From the NCBI GenBank assembly GCA_026692885.1, contig JAPLNJ010000192.1, positions 1 to 15,121 on the forward strand: DNA of 15,121 nucleotides. Reading direction: 5' to 3'. Under the pieces are notes generated by a model. That model made no database searches and was not told the DNA's origin. It saw nothing but the letters and a program-made list of their open reading frames with translations. Origin of the DNA: Planctomycetota bacterium. GTDB taxonomy: Bacteria; Planctomycetota; Planctomycetia; Pirellulales; Pirellulaceae. Both the position numbers and the translations under genes were made by a program. Below, one piece after another: positions 9,786 to 15,121 of the stretch (within the stretch, counting starts at the first letter, position 1; each line of letters opens with the position of its first letter).

Positions 9786-10634
9786 TCACAGCCTCGCTTT
9801 CTTGGCCAGCAGTTCCTCGATCGTCAGGCAGGTGGTCACCTGTTCGAGTTGGTCCGCGACCACGTACTTTCCGACGAAACCGGAGGCATCAGCTTCGCGC
9901 AGAATCCGGCGGACCTCATCCTCACTCTTGAAGCCGAGGTACTTCCAGAACGGATTCGCAAGCAGGTTGTGGAGTTCGATGGTCCGCGGTTCGGTCGGGG
10001 CGAAGATGTGGTGGGTCAGAATCAGCAGCGACGTCTTGCTCGGACCGGGGGAAGTAAGTCGATCACCCGCGCCGCGGGACCTTTCCAGGATACCCAGGAA
10101 CTTCAGGTTCGACTTCAGTCGTTGCGTCGTCTTCTTCGCCGGATCGCCGCCAAAGTAGCCGCTCAGGAACCGATCAAAAACCGTGGATGGCAACCGCATT
10201 CCGATTTCCAGCGGAAAAAGGCACTCTGCCACACAGGCGCCCATCACCGGCTCGTGTTGCAGGTAGAGATAGCGCAGCACGTCGGTCAGGATTTTGTCGT
10301 CCTGATAGGCCGTCCATGTTCGCCGGGCGACCCCGTCGAATCCGTCCGGGAAGAACCAGTGCAGCACGAACCGGGCGTACCGGAGTCTGGTTTCCTGGCT
10401 ATTTTGATGGAAACTGGCGATCAACCGCGTTTGCAGTTCCTTAAGATCCTGGCAATTGGCGGATTCTTTGACCGCCAAAACGGCCTCCTGAAATCGCAGG
10501 TCGGAGATGGTCTTCTTGGCTGCTGTTCGCGCACGCCGAGACTCCGCGGCGTGGGCCGAGACCCCGTTGCCGGCTGGTGGAGACTTGTCGAACAAGAAAA
10601 TCGCTTCCGTTGCCACGTTCGTTCGGCTCCGCAC
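9786..10634 (-). CDS. brxA: BrxA-like (DUF1819-like) BREX protein
   Basis: The first gene of the BREX-like operon, 282 codons from a GTG at 10634. The protein is mostly helical: an RLRYARFVLHWFFP segment, then WTAYQDDKILTDVLRYLYLQHEP, a conserved-looking stretch FLSGYFGGDPAKKTTQR and a LKFLGILE segment. This resembles the helical DNA-binding BrxA/DUF1819 family, which has a middle helical block and a KK-containing segment before a 'late glycine/hydrophobic' turn, but no diagnostic catalytic motif exists for the family. BrxA members are nearer 200 residues, so the first 40 or so residues, which are low-complexity and Arg/Ala-rich, may not be translated. GTG at 10616 has GGAG about 10 bases upstream, while GTG 10634 has no clear ribosome binding site, so the shorter start is a serious alternative. 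The stop lies 3 bases before the BrxF-like ATG. No other family fits better, but the assignment leans on context. Confidence 0.5.
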   Translation of the reverse strand: MRSRTNVATEAIFLFDKSPPAGNGVSAHAAESRRARTAAKKTISDLRFQEAVLAVKESANCQDLKELQTRLIASFHQNSQETRLRYARFVLHWFFPDGFDGVARRTWTAYQDDKILTDVLRYLYLQHEPVMGACVAECLFPLEIGMRLPSTVFDRFLSGYFGGDPAKKTTQRLKSNLKFLGILERSRGAGDRLTSPGPSKTSLLILTHHIFAPTEPRTIELHNLLANPFWKYLGFKSEDEVRRILREADASGFVGKYVVADQLEQVTTCLTIEELLAKKARL

Positions 10635-10636
10635 AT

Positions 10637-10650
10637 TGGCCCGTCGGCCA
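10637..10650. promoter_or_regulatory. Small hairpin/dyad just upstream of the BREX-like operon start
   Basis: TGGCC and GGCCA flank a 4-base loop, ending 3 bases upstream of the GTG at 10634. In a minus-strand transcript it would form a compact hairpin over the region where a ribosome binding site would sit, so it could be an operator or could lower initiation at this start. It could also arise by chance in GC-rich DNA. Confidence 0.25.
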
Positions 10651-10810
10651 TCAGAATTCGTACAGAATAGCAGAATGCGCGACCGGGATACGCGCCCTCC
10701 GTGTGGAATTGCCCGCAGCGGTGAAGATGGAGTTGCGTGCCCGCAGTAGGACCACGCATCGTACCTACTCAGGCCCGGCAGGGAAAAACCTCGCTCAGTC
10801 TAACGCAATT

Positions 10811-10826
10811 CCTTGCTGCCGCAAGG
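10811..10826. repeat. Perfect 6-bp hairpin in the intergenic region
   Basis: CCTTGC and GCAAGG are separated by TGCC. There is no T-run on either side in either direction, so it is not a standard intrinsic terminator. It lies in the non-coding stretch between the divergent operons. Confidence 0.3.
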
Positions 10827-10933
10827 GTTGGACGTCAGCACATCACTCCAGGCAAACGCGATTCCGAAGCTGCGAAGCGGGACCAAAGTGATGACCGCAA
10901 GCTGGAGCACGGGGGAGAATGATCCAAAACGCA

Positions 10934-10950
10934 GTGACGCAGTAGGTCAC
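10934..10950. promoter_or_regulatory. Possible operator: GTGAC / GTCAC dyad
   Basis: GTGAC-N7-GTCAC forms a 17-base dyad whose half-sites are 12 bases apart centre to centre, about one helical turn, as for dimeric regulators. It sits between the divergent BREX-like and TIGR04255 operons. No regulator that would use it is recognised in the window. Confidence 0.25.
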
Positions 10951-10982
10951 GTCTTGTCGGGTGAGTCGATGGATCGGTGGGC

Positions 10983-11063
10983 GGATCACGAGCCGGTGGC
11001 TCCGTGGGAGTGGCGGCGACAGAAGAAAATAGCGACCGTGGCCTTGCTCGGTGCTCGTGATCC
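10983..11063. repeat. Perfect 11-bp inverted repeat with 59-base spacer
   Basis: GGATCACGAGC at 10983-10993 and its exact reverse complement GCTCGTGATCC at 11053-11063. The right arm overlaps the left arm of a second hairpin (11051-11074), so in an RNA the two structures could not form together. Confidence 0.5.
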
Positions 11064-11074
11064 CAAACGAGCAC
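11051..11074. repeat. Perfect 7-bp hairpin competing with the 10983-11063 inverted repeat
   Basis: GTGCTCG (11051-11057) pairs with CGAGCAC (11068-11074) around a 10-base loop. No T-tract follows on either strand, so a simple terminator is unlikely. It shares bases 11053-11057 with the longer inverted repeat. Confidence 0.5.
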
Positions 11075-11124
11075 AGGCGGGGTGGCTGGTGGTGGATATT
11101 TTGTCACACCCCGCTATACTGAAA

Positions 11125-11290
11125 GCGTAAGCAGGTTCGAATCTCGTCTAGGCAACTCCGCCGAAACGGTTACGCATCTGGACAACCGCGCTGGTTTTCG
11201 CTATTCCAATAGGTACTTCGGAGCCGGAACCGGGCCGGTAACGCGAGTTGGTGCCGTAAACACGACTGACGAGGATTGAACTGCACTCGC
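11125..11290. repeat. Nested imperfect inverted repeat of about 166 bases; possible structured RNA or small palindromic element
   Basis: The outer arms are 11125-11148 and 11268-11290. CTCGTC pairs with GACGAG, AATC with GATT, GTTC with GAAC, GCA with TGC and, at the outer end, GCG with CGC, interrupted by single-base bulges. Directly inside, GGCAACTC (11151-11158) pairs with GAGTTGGTGCC (11245-11255) with a 3-base bulge. Inside that is a small hairpin, AACC-GCGCT-GGTT (11184-11196). Stacked, these would make a long branched stem. The left arm contains GGTTCGAATC, the typical tRNA T-arm sequence. The element ends about 78 bases before the TIGR04255 start codon, so it could be in that operon's 5' leader or be a small mobile palindrome. 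No open frame inside looks real. Confidence 0.45.
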
Positions 11291-11330
11291 GGACGTCCTA
11301 AAATTCACGAGGAATCGCAGGCGAAAGCGG

Positions 11331-11367
11331 AATCCCCACGAAGGGGCAATGGAGAAATCCCACGAAG
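11331..11367 (+). promoter_or_regulatory. Short direct repeats and hairpin immediately upstream of the TIGR04255 start
   Basis: AATCCCCACGAAG (11331-11343) recurs as AATCCCACGAAG (11356-11367), 25 bases on, the second copy touching the start codon. A looser version, ATTCACGAGG, starts at 11303. CCCC-ACGAA-GGGG within the first copy can form a small hairpin. GGAG at 11351-11354 is the only ribosome-binding candidate but is 13 bases from the ATG. The repeats might be operator half-sites for autoregulation; this is speculative. Confidence 0.25.
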
Positions 11368-12192
11368 ATGCCGCGTTTAGGCAAGAAGCCACTACCGAAG
11401 TTCTCGGTTCCGCCCGTGATTGAAACGGTGGTGGGGGTGGAGTTCCGACGCCTGGAGTCGTGGAGCGTCCCGTACTTTGGGCTCTTCTGGAAGCAAATCA
11501 AGGACCGCTTCCCGAAATTCGCGGTGAAGCCGCCTTTGGCATCGCAGATCGAGATATTCGAAAAGCCCAAGGCGCCTCCTGTGCCTCGCTTGCAGTTCTT
11601 CACTGAGCCCGAGATTCGGTGCTGGTTCATTGATGCCGCCGATCGAGCGTTGATTCAGGTCCAGAGCAATCGCTTCACATACAACTGGCGAAAGACCGAG
11701 GCGGATGACTCGTATCCCCATTATGATGAATGGGTGCGTCCGTCTTTCGAGGATGCCTGGAAACAGTTCTTGGACTTCGTCAGGGAACAGCAGTTGGGAG
11801 ACGTCGAAGTCTTACAATGTGAAGTCTCGTACATTAACCACATTGAAGTCGACAAGGGATGGCATACCGCAGCGGACCTCAGCACCGTGTTTCCCTGCTG
11901 GTCCGGAAAATCGAGGGGTGAGTTCTTACCGGCGCCTGAAGACGTTTCGTTCGAGGTCAACTACCGGCTTCCCGATGATCGTGGACGACTTCGGGTTTCG
12001 CTCAGCCCGGCGATTCGGCACAAGGACGGGGTTGAAATACTCCAACTCACTTTGACTGCCCGTGGCAAGCCGACTGACGGCACGACGGCGGCAACATTGG
12101 AATGGATCGACTTGGGCCGCGAATGGGTCGTCCGAGGATTCGCCGACTTTACCTCGGCCAATATGCATTCGCTCTGGAAAAGGACTAGCTGA
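11368..12192 (+). CDS. TIGR04255 family protein
   Basis: A 274-residue protein with the hallmarks of TIGR04255, a sporadically distributed family of unknown function. The start has PKFSVPPVIETVVGVEF (8-24); a central IQVQSNRFTYNWRK with a following YPHYDEW is the most recognisable block of the family; then LQCEVSYINHIE, and a C-terminal FADFTSANMHSLWKR that matches the usual ending before a tryptophan-arginine. Length (about 250-280) is normal, so it is complete. No signal peptide, membrane helix or catalytic triad is visible. No in-frame start codon lies close upstream of the ATG at 11368. It is the first gene of a plus-strand operon, its stop lying only 2 bases before the next start. Family recognition is good; function is unknown. 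Confidence 0.8.
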   Translation: MPRLGKKPLPKFSVPPVIETVVGVEFRRLESWSVPYFGLFWKQIKDRFPKFAVKPPLASQIEIFEKPKAPPVPRLQFFTEPEIRCWFIDAADRALIQVQSNRFTYNWRKTEADDSYPHYDEWVRPSFEDAWKQFLDFVREQQLGDVEVLQCEVSYINHIEVDKGWHTAADLSTVFPCWSGKSRGEFLPAPEDVSFEVNYRLPDDRGRLRVSLSPAIRHKDGVEILQLTLTARGKPTDGTTAATLEWIDLGREWVVRGFADFTSANMHSLWKRTS

Positions 12193-12194
12193 CA

Positions 12195-12704
12195 ATGTCA
12201 GTGGCAGCCGCATTTTCAAGCGATCTAATCGAACGAGAGGTTACTCCTGAGGAGCATTCCCGGAGGGATCCTCCGGTTCCTTGGTGGCCCGTTGAGGCTG
12301 CAGTAGGCAACCAAGCAACCAGCGTAACGTTGATCAAGGGACGAAGCGACTGGTTGATGAAGGCGCACAAGCGGCTGGCAAGCCTCGCATCGTTGGAAGA
12401 TGACTGGGACAGCTACGGCGCAAGTCCCCCGACTGCCGCATCAATCGAGACGGCGCGATACGTCCTGGGCAGACTTGCATTAACTGACTTTAGGCCTTCG
12501 GATATCGCCCCGTCGGCCGAAGGAGGCGTTTGTCTGTCGTTCCGCCAGGGGAATCGTTACGGCGACGTTGAGTGCTTCAACTCAGGCGAAGTTCTCGCTG
12601 TAACTTCCTTGGGTGGTGACCAGACAGATGTGTGGGAAGTGGGCGACGTCGATTGTGATTTGAGCAGCACGTTGGAGAGGCTCCGTGCCTTCTTAGGTCG
12701 GTAA
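12195..12704 (+). CDS. Conserved hypothetical protein with LEDDWDSYGA motif, operon partner of TIGR04255
   Basis: A 169-residue soluble-looking protein. After a variable N-terminus (1-60) comes LASLEDDWDSYGASPPTAASIETA, then ALTDFRPSDIAPSAEGGVCLSF, then YGDVECFNSGEVLAV and a C-terminal helix ERLRAFL. From memory, proteins with the WDSYGA motif and the P-S-x-E-G-G block are a common small family often found beside TIGR04255 genes; no function is known to me. The ATG follows the upstream stop by 2 bases, with AAGGA (12180-12184) 10 bases before it, so translation is probably coupled. The conserved acidic/Trp/Tyr cluster could be an interaction surface. Certain to be coding; identity is a motif-level recognition only. 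Confidence 0.75.
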   Translation: MSVAAAFSSDLIEREVTPEEHSRRDPPVPWWPVEAAVGNQATSVTLIKGRSDWLMKAHKRLASLASLEDDWDSYGASPPTAASIETARYVLGRLALTDFRPSDIAPSAEGGVCLSFRQGNRYGDVECFNSGEVLAVTSLGGDQTDVWEVGDVDCDLSSTLERLRAFLGR

Positions 12705-12714
12705 GTCAAATGCA

Positions 12715-13260
12715 ATGGCTCGTGTTGCTCTTTCGCGTTTCCTCCGGCGTGCTGGCTACCAGATAAAGCGATGGCTTATCTGGCTAGGTCAACCTCGCCC
12801 TTGTCGAATGTACCGCAATGGTCGCCCGATAGATCCTCAGTTCCTCGGTTCGGAGAAGCTCTACTTCCGATGCAAGCGTGAGTGGATTGATGATGGGGAT
12901 AGAGTCCTGCCAGGATATATCCACTTCCCCGACCAATCGGTGAACCGAGAGAAGTACAGCAAGCCAGCCGATGTTCTACTTCCGGATGGCACTGAACGTT
13001 CACGTGATTGGATTCTGTGGGGTGTCGCGAAAGTCACGGCGGACGATGTACCCGCCAGCATTTCGACGGAAGGCAAGGTCTGCTACGAGTTCAGTGTTGA
13101 GCACGACCCAGAAGAGGACAACTACAGCCCCTCGGAGCTTCGCGTCTACAAGGGTGGAAAACGCGAGAGCAACAGCGGCAAGATCAATCAGCAAGTGAAG
13201 AAGAAATATCGCACGATGGTGGCGCTGAAGGCGCTTGTCGTTGTCCAGCCGCTTGCTTAG
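12715..13260 (+). CDS. Conserved hypothetical protein, third gene of the TIGR04255 operon
   Basis: A 181-residue protein starting 10 bases after the previous stop. A basic, tryptophan-containing N-terminus (RFLRRAGYQIKRWLIWLG) is followed by YFRC, then FPDQSVNREKYSKPADVLLP, WGVAKVTADDVP, and a C-terminal VEHDPEEDNYSPSELRVYK. The blocks FP.QSVNR.KYS.P.DVL and EHDP.EDNY..SE look like a conserved family that I associate with the same gene neighbourhood, but I cannot name it or a function. The His-Asp-Pro and Asn-Tyr..Ser-Glu residues could form an active or metal site, which is a guess. No strong ribosome binding site is seen, so coupling to the upstream gene is likely. Its 3' end overlaps a decayed minus-strand frame by 4 bases. 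Confidence 0.7.
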   Translation: MARVALSRFLRRAGYQIKRWLIWLGQPRPCRMYRNGRPIDPQFLGSEKLYFRCKREWIDDGDRVLPGYIHFPDQSVNREKYSKPADVLLPDGTERSRDWILWGVAKVTADDVPASISTEGKVCYEFSVEHDPEEDNYSPSELRVYKGGKRESNSGKINQQVKKKYRTMVALKALVVVQPLA

Positions 13261-13620
13261 GCGTCCAGTAAGTCATCCGGCCCGTCTGACTCGTCCAACT
13301 CGTCGATGCCCAGCAGATCCAGCGGCAGTTCGGCCCGGTTCAGCGGCGTTTGCCAGTTTGCGGGCGTCTCGACCTCGTCGAGTCCGGACCAAGCCCACAG
13401 CGCATTCAAACCGGCGTCGTCTCGTCCGGTTATCCGGCCCGGGCGCGGCTACGCTCCCAGTACGCCTGCAGGAACGCAGGTTTTGGCGGTGGAACCCAGG
13501 ACGCAGCCTTAGGCGGCCTCTGCCGCTGCGCGAGATACATCCGACCAAGCCCTCGGCCTGCATGATTATGACGCATTTCTGCCAGAAATTCAGTTGCTTT
13601 CGGCAGCGTGTCGGCAGGTT
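13257..13620 (-). pseudogene. Decayed minus-strand gene fragment with frameshift(s), unknown family
   Basis: Two minus-strand frames read like protein but do not join. The upstream one (about 13614 to a TAA at 13430) includes TLPKATEFLAEMRHNHAG, MYLAQRQRPPKAASWVPPP and PAFLQAYWERSRARAG, with an in-frame ATG at 13576 giving 48 residues. The downstream one (13448 to the TAA at 13257) reads GRDDAGLNALWAWSGLDE, PANWQTPLNRAELPLDLL and ends in an acidic tail GIDELDESDGPDDLLDA. They overlap at 13430-13448 and could be one chain after a one-base indel. A third frame further upstream (around 13620-13740, AAVILDDQHRPARIAWWTPG) may be an earlier part, needing another frameshift. I recognise no family. 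Two very small intact genes are the alternative. It is convergent with and overlaps the end of the TIGR04255 operon by 4 bases. Confidence 0.4.
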
Positions 13621-13703
13621 GATGTCATCCTTAGCCGACGGGCGCATGATTCGGGCCGATTGTCCACCAGGCCGGGCGTCCACCAGGCGATCCGGGCCGG
13701 GCG

Positions 13704-13835
13704 GTGCTGGTCATCGAGAATCACCGCGGCGGTCAGCTCGGCACGTGGGCAGGTCCTGCAGCCCCTCGCGCACGATCGGCGGCCGGTCCGATGGGACAGC
13801 GTGCCTGCGGCCGTGCTTGCCATCGAGAATAACCG
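13704..13835. repeat. Pair of 23-base direct repeats, 109 bases apart
   Basis: Positions 13704-13726 and 13813-13835 match at 20 of 23 bases, sharing the core CATCGAGAAT. On the minus strand both encode VILD(D/G)(Q/K)H, so they may be an internal protein repeat of the decayed gene rather than a DNA-level repeat. Apart from these and the possible remnant above, I see no gene between about 13620 and 13971. Confidence 0.4.
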
Positions 13836-13971
13836 GGGGCCGGTGCGCCCTCACTTAACGACGCGGCCAGGGCGCATCTGGCGAAACTCTCTGCCAGTAA
13901 ACAACTTACGACTTCCCTCAACGCCCTCCCTTGGCCAGATAGTCAACAAGGGCGGCTCAGGCTTAGCGGAG

Positions 13972-14223
13972 TCATTTCTTCCGTTCCTTCCTGACGGTCT
14001 GCCTGGCGGTGATCGTTCGTCGATACTTCCGCAATCGGGCCACTTTCCTCGCATCATCCAGGGCGGCCCCGCCGGTCGGCATGTCGGCATTGACTCCGGT
14101 TTCGCGCTCGATCAATCGCCGGAGCCACAGGCTCTTCGGCATCCCCGCGGCGGCGGCGGCTCGATCAACGGCTTCGTGCATTTCTTCGGGAGCGTAGAAT
14201 CCGATCATCCTGGCACGCGCCAT
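13972..14223 (-). CDS. Ribbon-helix-helix (CopG/Arc-like) DNA-binding protein
   Basis: An 83-residue protein. RMIGFYAP (5-12) fits the DNA-contacting beta strand of a ribbon-helix-helix domain; EEMHEAVDRAAAAAG (13-27) and MPKSLWLRRLIERETG (28-43) fit the two helices. The C-terminal half is strongly basic (KVARLRKYRR and RKERKK). Such proteins bind short repeats or palindromes as dimers and commonly regulate their own operon or act in plasmid partition. The ATG at 14223 has a near-perfect AGGAGG (14231-14236) with 7-base spacing. The upstream gene's stop TAG ends one base before the ATG, so this is the last gene of a three-gene operon. Fold assignment is from pattern only; the target may be the 25-base repeat array upstream of the operon, which is inference. 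Confidence 0.7.
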   Translation of the reverse strand: MARARMIGFYAPEEMHEAVDRAAAAAGMPKSLWLRRLIERETGVNADMPTGGAALDDARKVARLRKYRRTITARQTVRKERKK

Positions 14224-14224
14224 G

Positions 14225-14551
14225 CTATCGCCTCCTGTACAACAGGTAGTTGCCTAAAGCAGTTACGCAAACGGCAATCATGTCACGGCAGGCCCTGAAG
14301 ATCAACGGTTCATGCTTGGCGACTACGGTGGCCAACCGCGAAAACGCTTCAGCCAGGCGACGCAGGATCTCGGCCAGGAGCGTGCCGTAGCCGACGGGCT
14401 TGATCGGCTTGACGCAGTCGGAATGCGGCGCCGCTGTCCCGGCCACGACATCCACGGTGGTCACGGTGGCCACAGTCGAACGGCGTGCCGGCAGCTGCTG
14501 GCCGGCCAGCCCCAGCCCAGATCCGGGGCCAGGTAGACGTTGTTGCGTCAC
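14225..14551 (-). CDS. Small hypothetical protein, second gene of the RHH operon
   Basis: A 108-residue frame from a GTG at 14551, with GGAAG (14559-14563) 7 bases upstream. The N-terminal half is Gly/Pro/Thr/Val-rich and looks disordered. The C-terminal half, from KPVGYGTLLAEILRRLAEAF through RLATVVAKHEPLIFRA to MIAVCVTALGNYLLYRRR, is helical, with one moderately hydrophobic segment (about 87-104) followed by three arginines that could be a weak membrane anchor. Its stop is one base from the RHH start and the RHH Shine-Dalgarno lies inside its last codons, supporting a real coupled gene. No family recognised. Confidence 0.5.
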   Translation of the reverse strand: MTQQRLPGPGSGLGLAGQQLPARRSTVATVTTVDVVAGTAAPHSDCVKPIKPVGYGTLLAEILRRLAEAFSRLATVVAKHEPLIFRACRDMIAVCVTALGNYLLYRRR

Positions 14552-14585
14552 GGCAGTTCTTCCAATGGTTAAAGAAACAGATCAG

Positions 14586-14849
14586 TCATTTTTCGTCCGG
14601 CGGCGGCCCTTGCTTCCACCAGTCGGCCGGATCAGGGGGGACGTCGTCATCATCGCCGGCTAGGGACTGCAATTCCTCGTCAGGCGAATCGAACCCCAGC
14701 GTATCGGGCGTGACTCTGGCAATCTTGCAGAGCAGCTTGATTTCCATTTGCAGCAGTTCGTCCGGCGCAGCCGTCTCGACGTACATTTTGACGCGGGCCA
14801 GGGACTTCAACAGACGGCGTTGCTTCGGGGTGACTCGCTTGGCGGGCAT
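14586..14849 (-). CDS. Small hypothetical protein, first gene of the RHH operon
   Basis: An 87-residue protein from an ATG at 14849 with AAGGAA (14856-14861) 6 bases upstream. It is polar in layout: a basic N-terminus (MPAKRVTPKQRRLLKSLARVK), a helical middle (DELLQMEIKLLCKIARVTPDTLGF), and a very acidic, proline-rich C-terminus (AGDDDDVPPDPADWWKQGPPPDEK). This charge split resembles small nucleic-acid-binding or adaptor proteins, but I recognise no family. It lies 34 bases before the GTG of the next gene. The well-placed ribosome binding site and the clear protein-like middle support it. Confidence 0.55.
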   Translation of the reverse strand: MPAKRVTPKQRRLLKSLARVKMYVETAAPDELLQMEIKLLCKIARVTPDTLGFDSPDEELQSLAGDDDDVPPDPADWWKQGPPPDEK

Positions 14850-14963
14850 ACTTGGTTCCTTGGATTGGTGAAACGGGATGACCTCTTGGCCAAATGAAAA
14901 TCTGGCAGTGCAACTGGATGATACCGAGTTCCGGCAGATCCATTTAGGAGAATTTGCGCCATT

Positions 14964-15006
14964 ATGGAATGGCTTGATGGAATGGTGCTATGGCATCCCA
15001 CTATGG
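14964..15006 (+). repeat. 13-base periodic ATGG repeat
   Basis: ATGG recurs every 13 bases (14964, 14977, 14990, 15003); the first two units begin ATGGAATGG. It joins directly to the 25-base tandem array. The rest of 14850-14963 holds the presumed promoter region of the small minus-strand operon, but I cannot pick a convincing -35/-10 pair there. Confidence 0.4.
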
Positions 15007-15121
15007 CGAGGGTCGCGACCTGGCAGCGGGGCGAGGGTCGCGACCTGGCAGCGGGGCGAGGGTCGCGACCAGGCAGCGGGGCGAGGGTCGCGACCACGCA
15101 GCGGGGCGCAGGGTCGCGACC
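15006..15121. repeat. 25-base tandem repeat array with central palindrome GGTCGCGACC
   Basis: Four complete 25-base units begin at 15006, 15031, 15056 and 15081, with a fifth at 15106 carrying a one-base insertion and cut by the window edge. Units 1 and 2 are identical; unit 3 differs at one base and unit 4 at a few bases between palindrome and spacer. Every unit keeps the perfect 10-base palindrome (15011-15020, 15036-15045, 15061-15070, 15086-15095, 15112-15121), so the palindrome is better conserved than the spacer. Such an array can be an operator or iteron/centromere-like binding site, or simply a satellite. It lies upstream of the RHH operon. Confidence 0.85.

Noticed and set aside
9564..10670. 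Plus-strand open frame of 368 residues.
   Set aside because: Antisense to the BrxF-like and BrxA-like genes, spans their boundary, and shows no domain.
11101..11120. Promoter from TTGTCA and TATACT upstream of the TIGR04255 operon.
   Set aside because: The two hexamers are only 8 bases apart, far from the 16-18 needed, and no better -35 lies at the right distance.
10891..11130. Plus-strand open frame of 79 residues from an ATG (extendable to 105 residues from a TTG at 10813).
   Set aside because: No clear ribosome binding site, weak codon bias, no recognisable motif, and it runs through the inverted repeats of the intergenic region. It could be a remnant but is not supported as a gene.
11125..11160. 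Functional tRNA gene.
   Set aside because: The T-stem pairs poorly, and no D-arm, anticodon arm or 5' acceptor strand can be found upstream.
11125..11290. Integron attC site following a cassette gene.
   Set aside because: The element is longer than usual attC sites and lacks the GTTRRRY / RYYYAAC core pair at its ends.
15006..15121. CRISPR array.
   Set aside because: The units are contiguous 25-base tandem repeats without unique spacers, and there are no cas genes.
14964..15121. Plus-strand frame reading ATGGAATGG and on through the repeats to the window edge.
   Set aside because: The repeat period of 25 is not a multiple of three, so the translation changes frame from unit to unit, and the ribosome-site spacing is poor.

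Overview
The window is a bacterial accessory (defence-island-like) region of fairly high GC. No taxonomic marker gene is present. The TIGR04255-type module, the small ribbon-helix-helix operon and the GC-rich palindromic tandem repeats suggest a planctomycete-like genome, but that is a weak inference.

Left two thirds (1-10634, minus strand): a tightly packed operon, read right to left, that looks like a BREX phage-defence locus closest to type 3. The order is a BrxA-like protein (9786-10634), a small BrxF-like protein with a degenerate P-loop (9318-9782), a very large BrxC/PglY-like ATPase (5252-9308) split by a one-base frameshift near 7332, a PglXI-type adenine methyltransferase (2340-5252) and PglZ (1-2343, cut by the window edge just before its C-terminus). 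Gaps are 3 and 9 bases, then TGATG and ATGA stop/start overlaps, so the genes are translationally coupled. In BREX the methyltransferase marks host DNA, while the ATPase, PglZ and accessory proteins act together to block phage replication. The helicase expected for type 3 is not in the window and may lie beyond position 1. If the frameshift is real, exclusion should be off while the methyltransferase frame stays open.

Middle (10635-11367): about 730 bases between divergent operons with no convincing gene but several dyads: small hairpins, two mutually exclusive inverted repeats (10983-11074), and a nested inverted repeat of about 166 bases (11125-11290) whose arms resemble a tRNA T-arm.

Right-middle (11368-13260, plus strand): a compact three-gene operon of a TIGR04255 family protein, a small conserved protein with an LEDDWDSYGA motif, and a third conserved hypothetical protein. 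None has a known function. This is the best candidate for an undescribed system.

Right end (13257-15121): decayed minus-strand coding sequence (13257 to about 13620, possibly further), then a three-gene minus-strand operon of small proteins (14849 to 13972) ending in a ribbon-helix-helix regulator with an excellent Shine-Dalgarno site, and upstream of it a 25-base tandem repeat array, each unit containing the palindrome GGTCGCGACC, which runs off the right edge.
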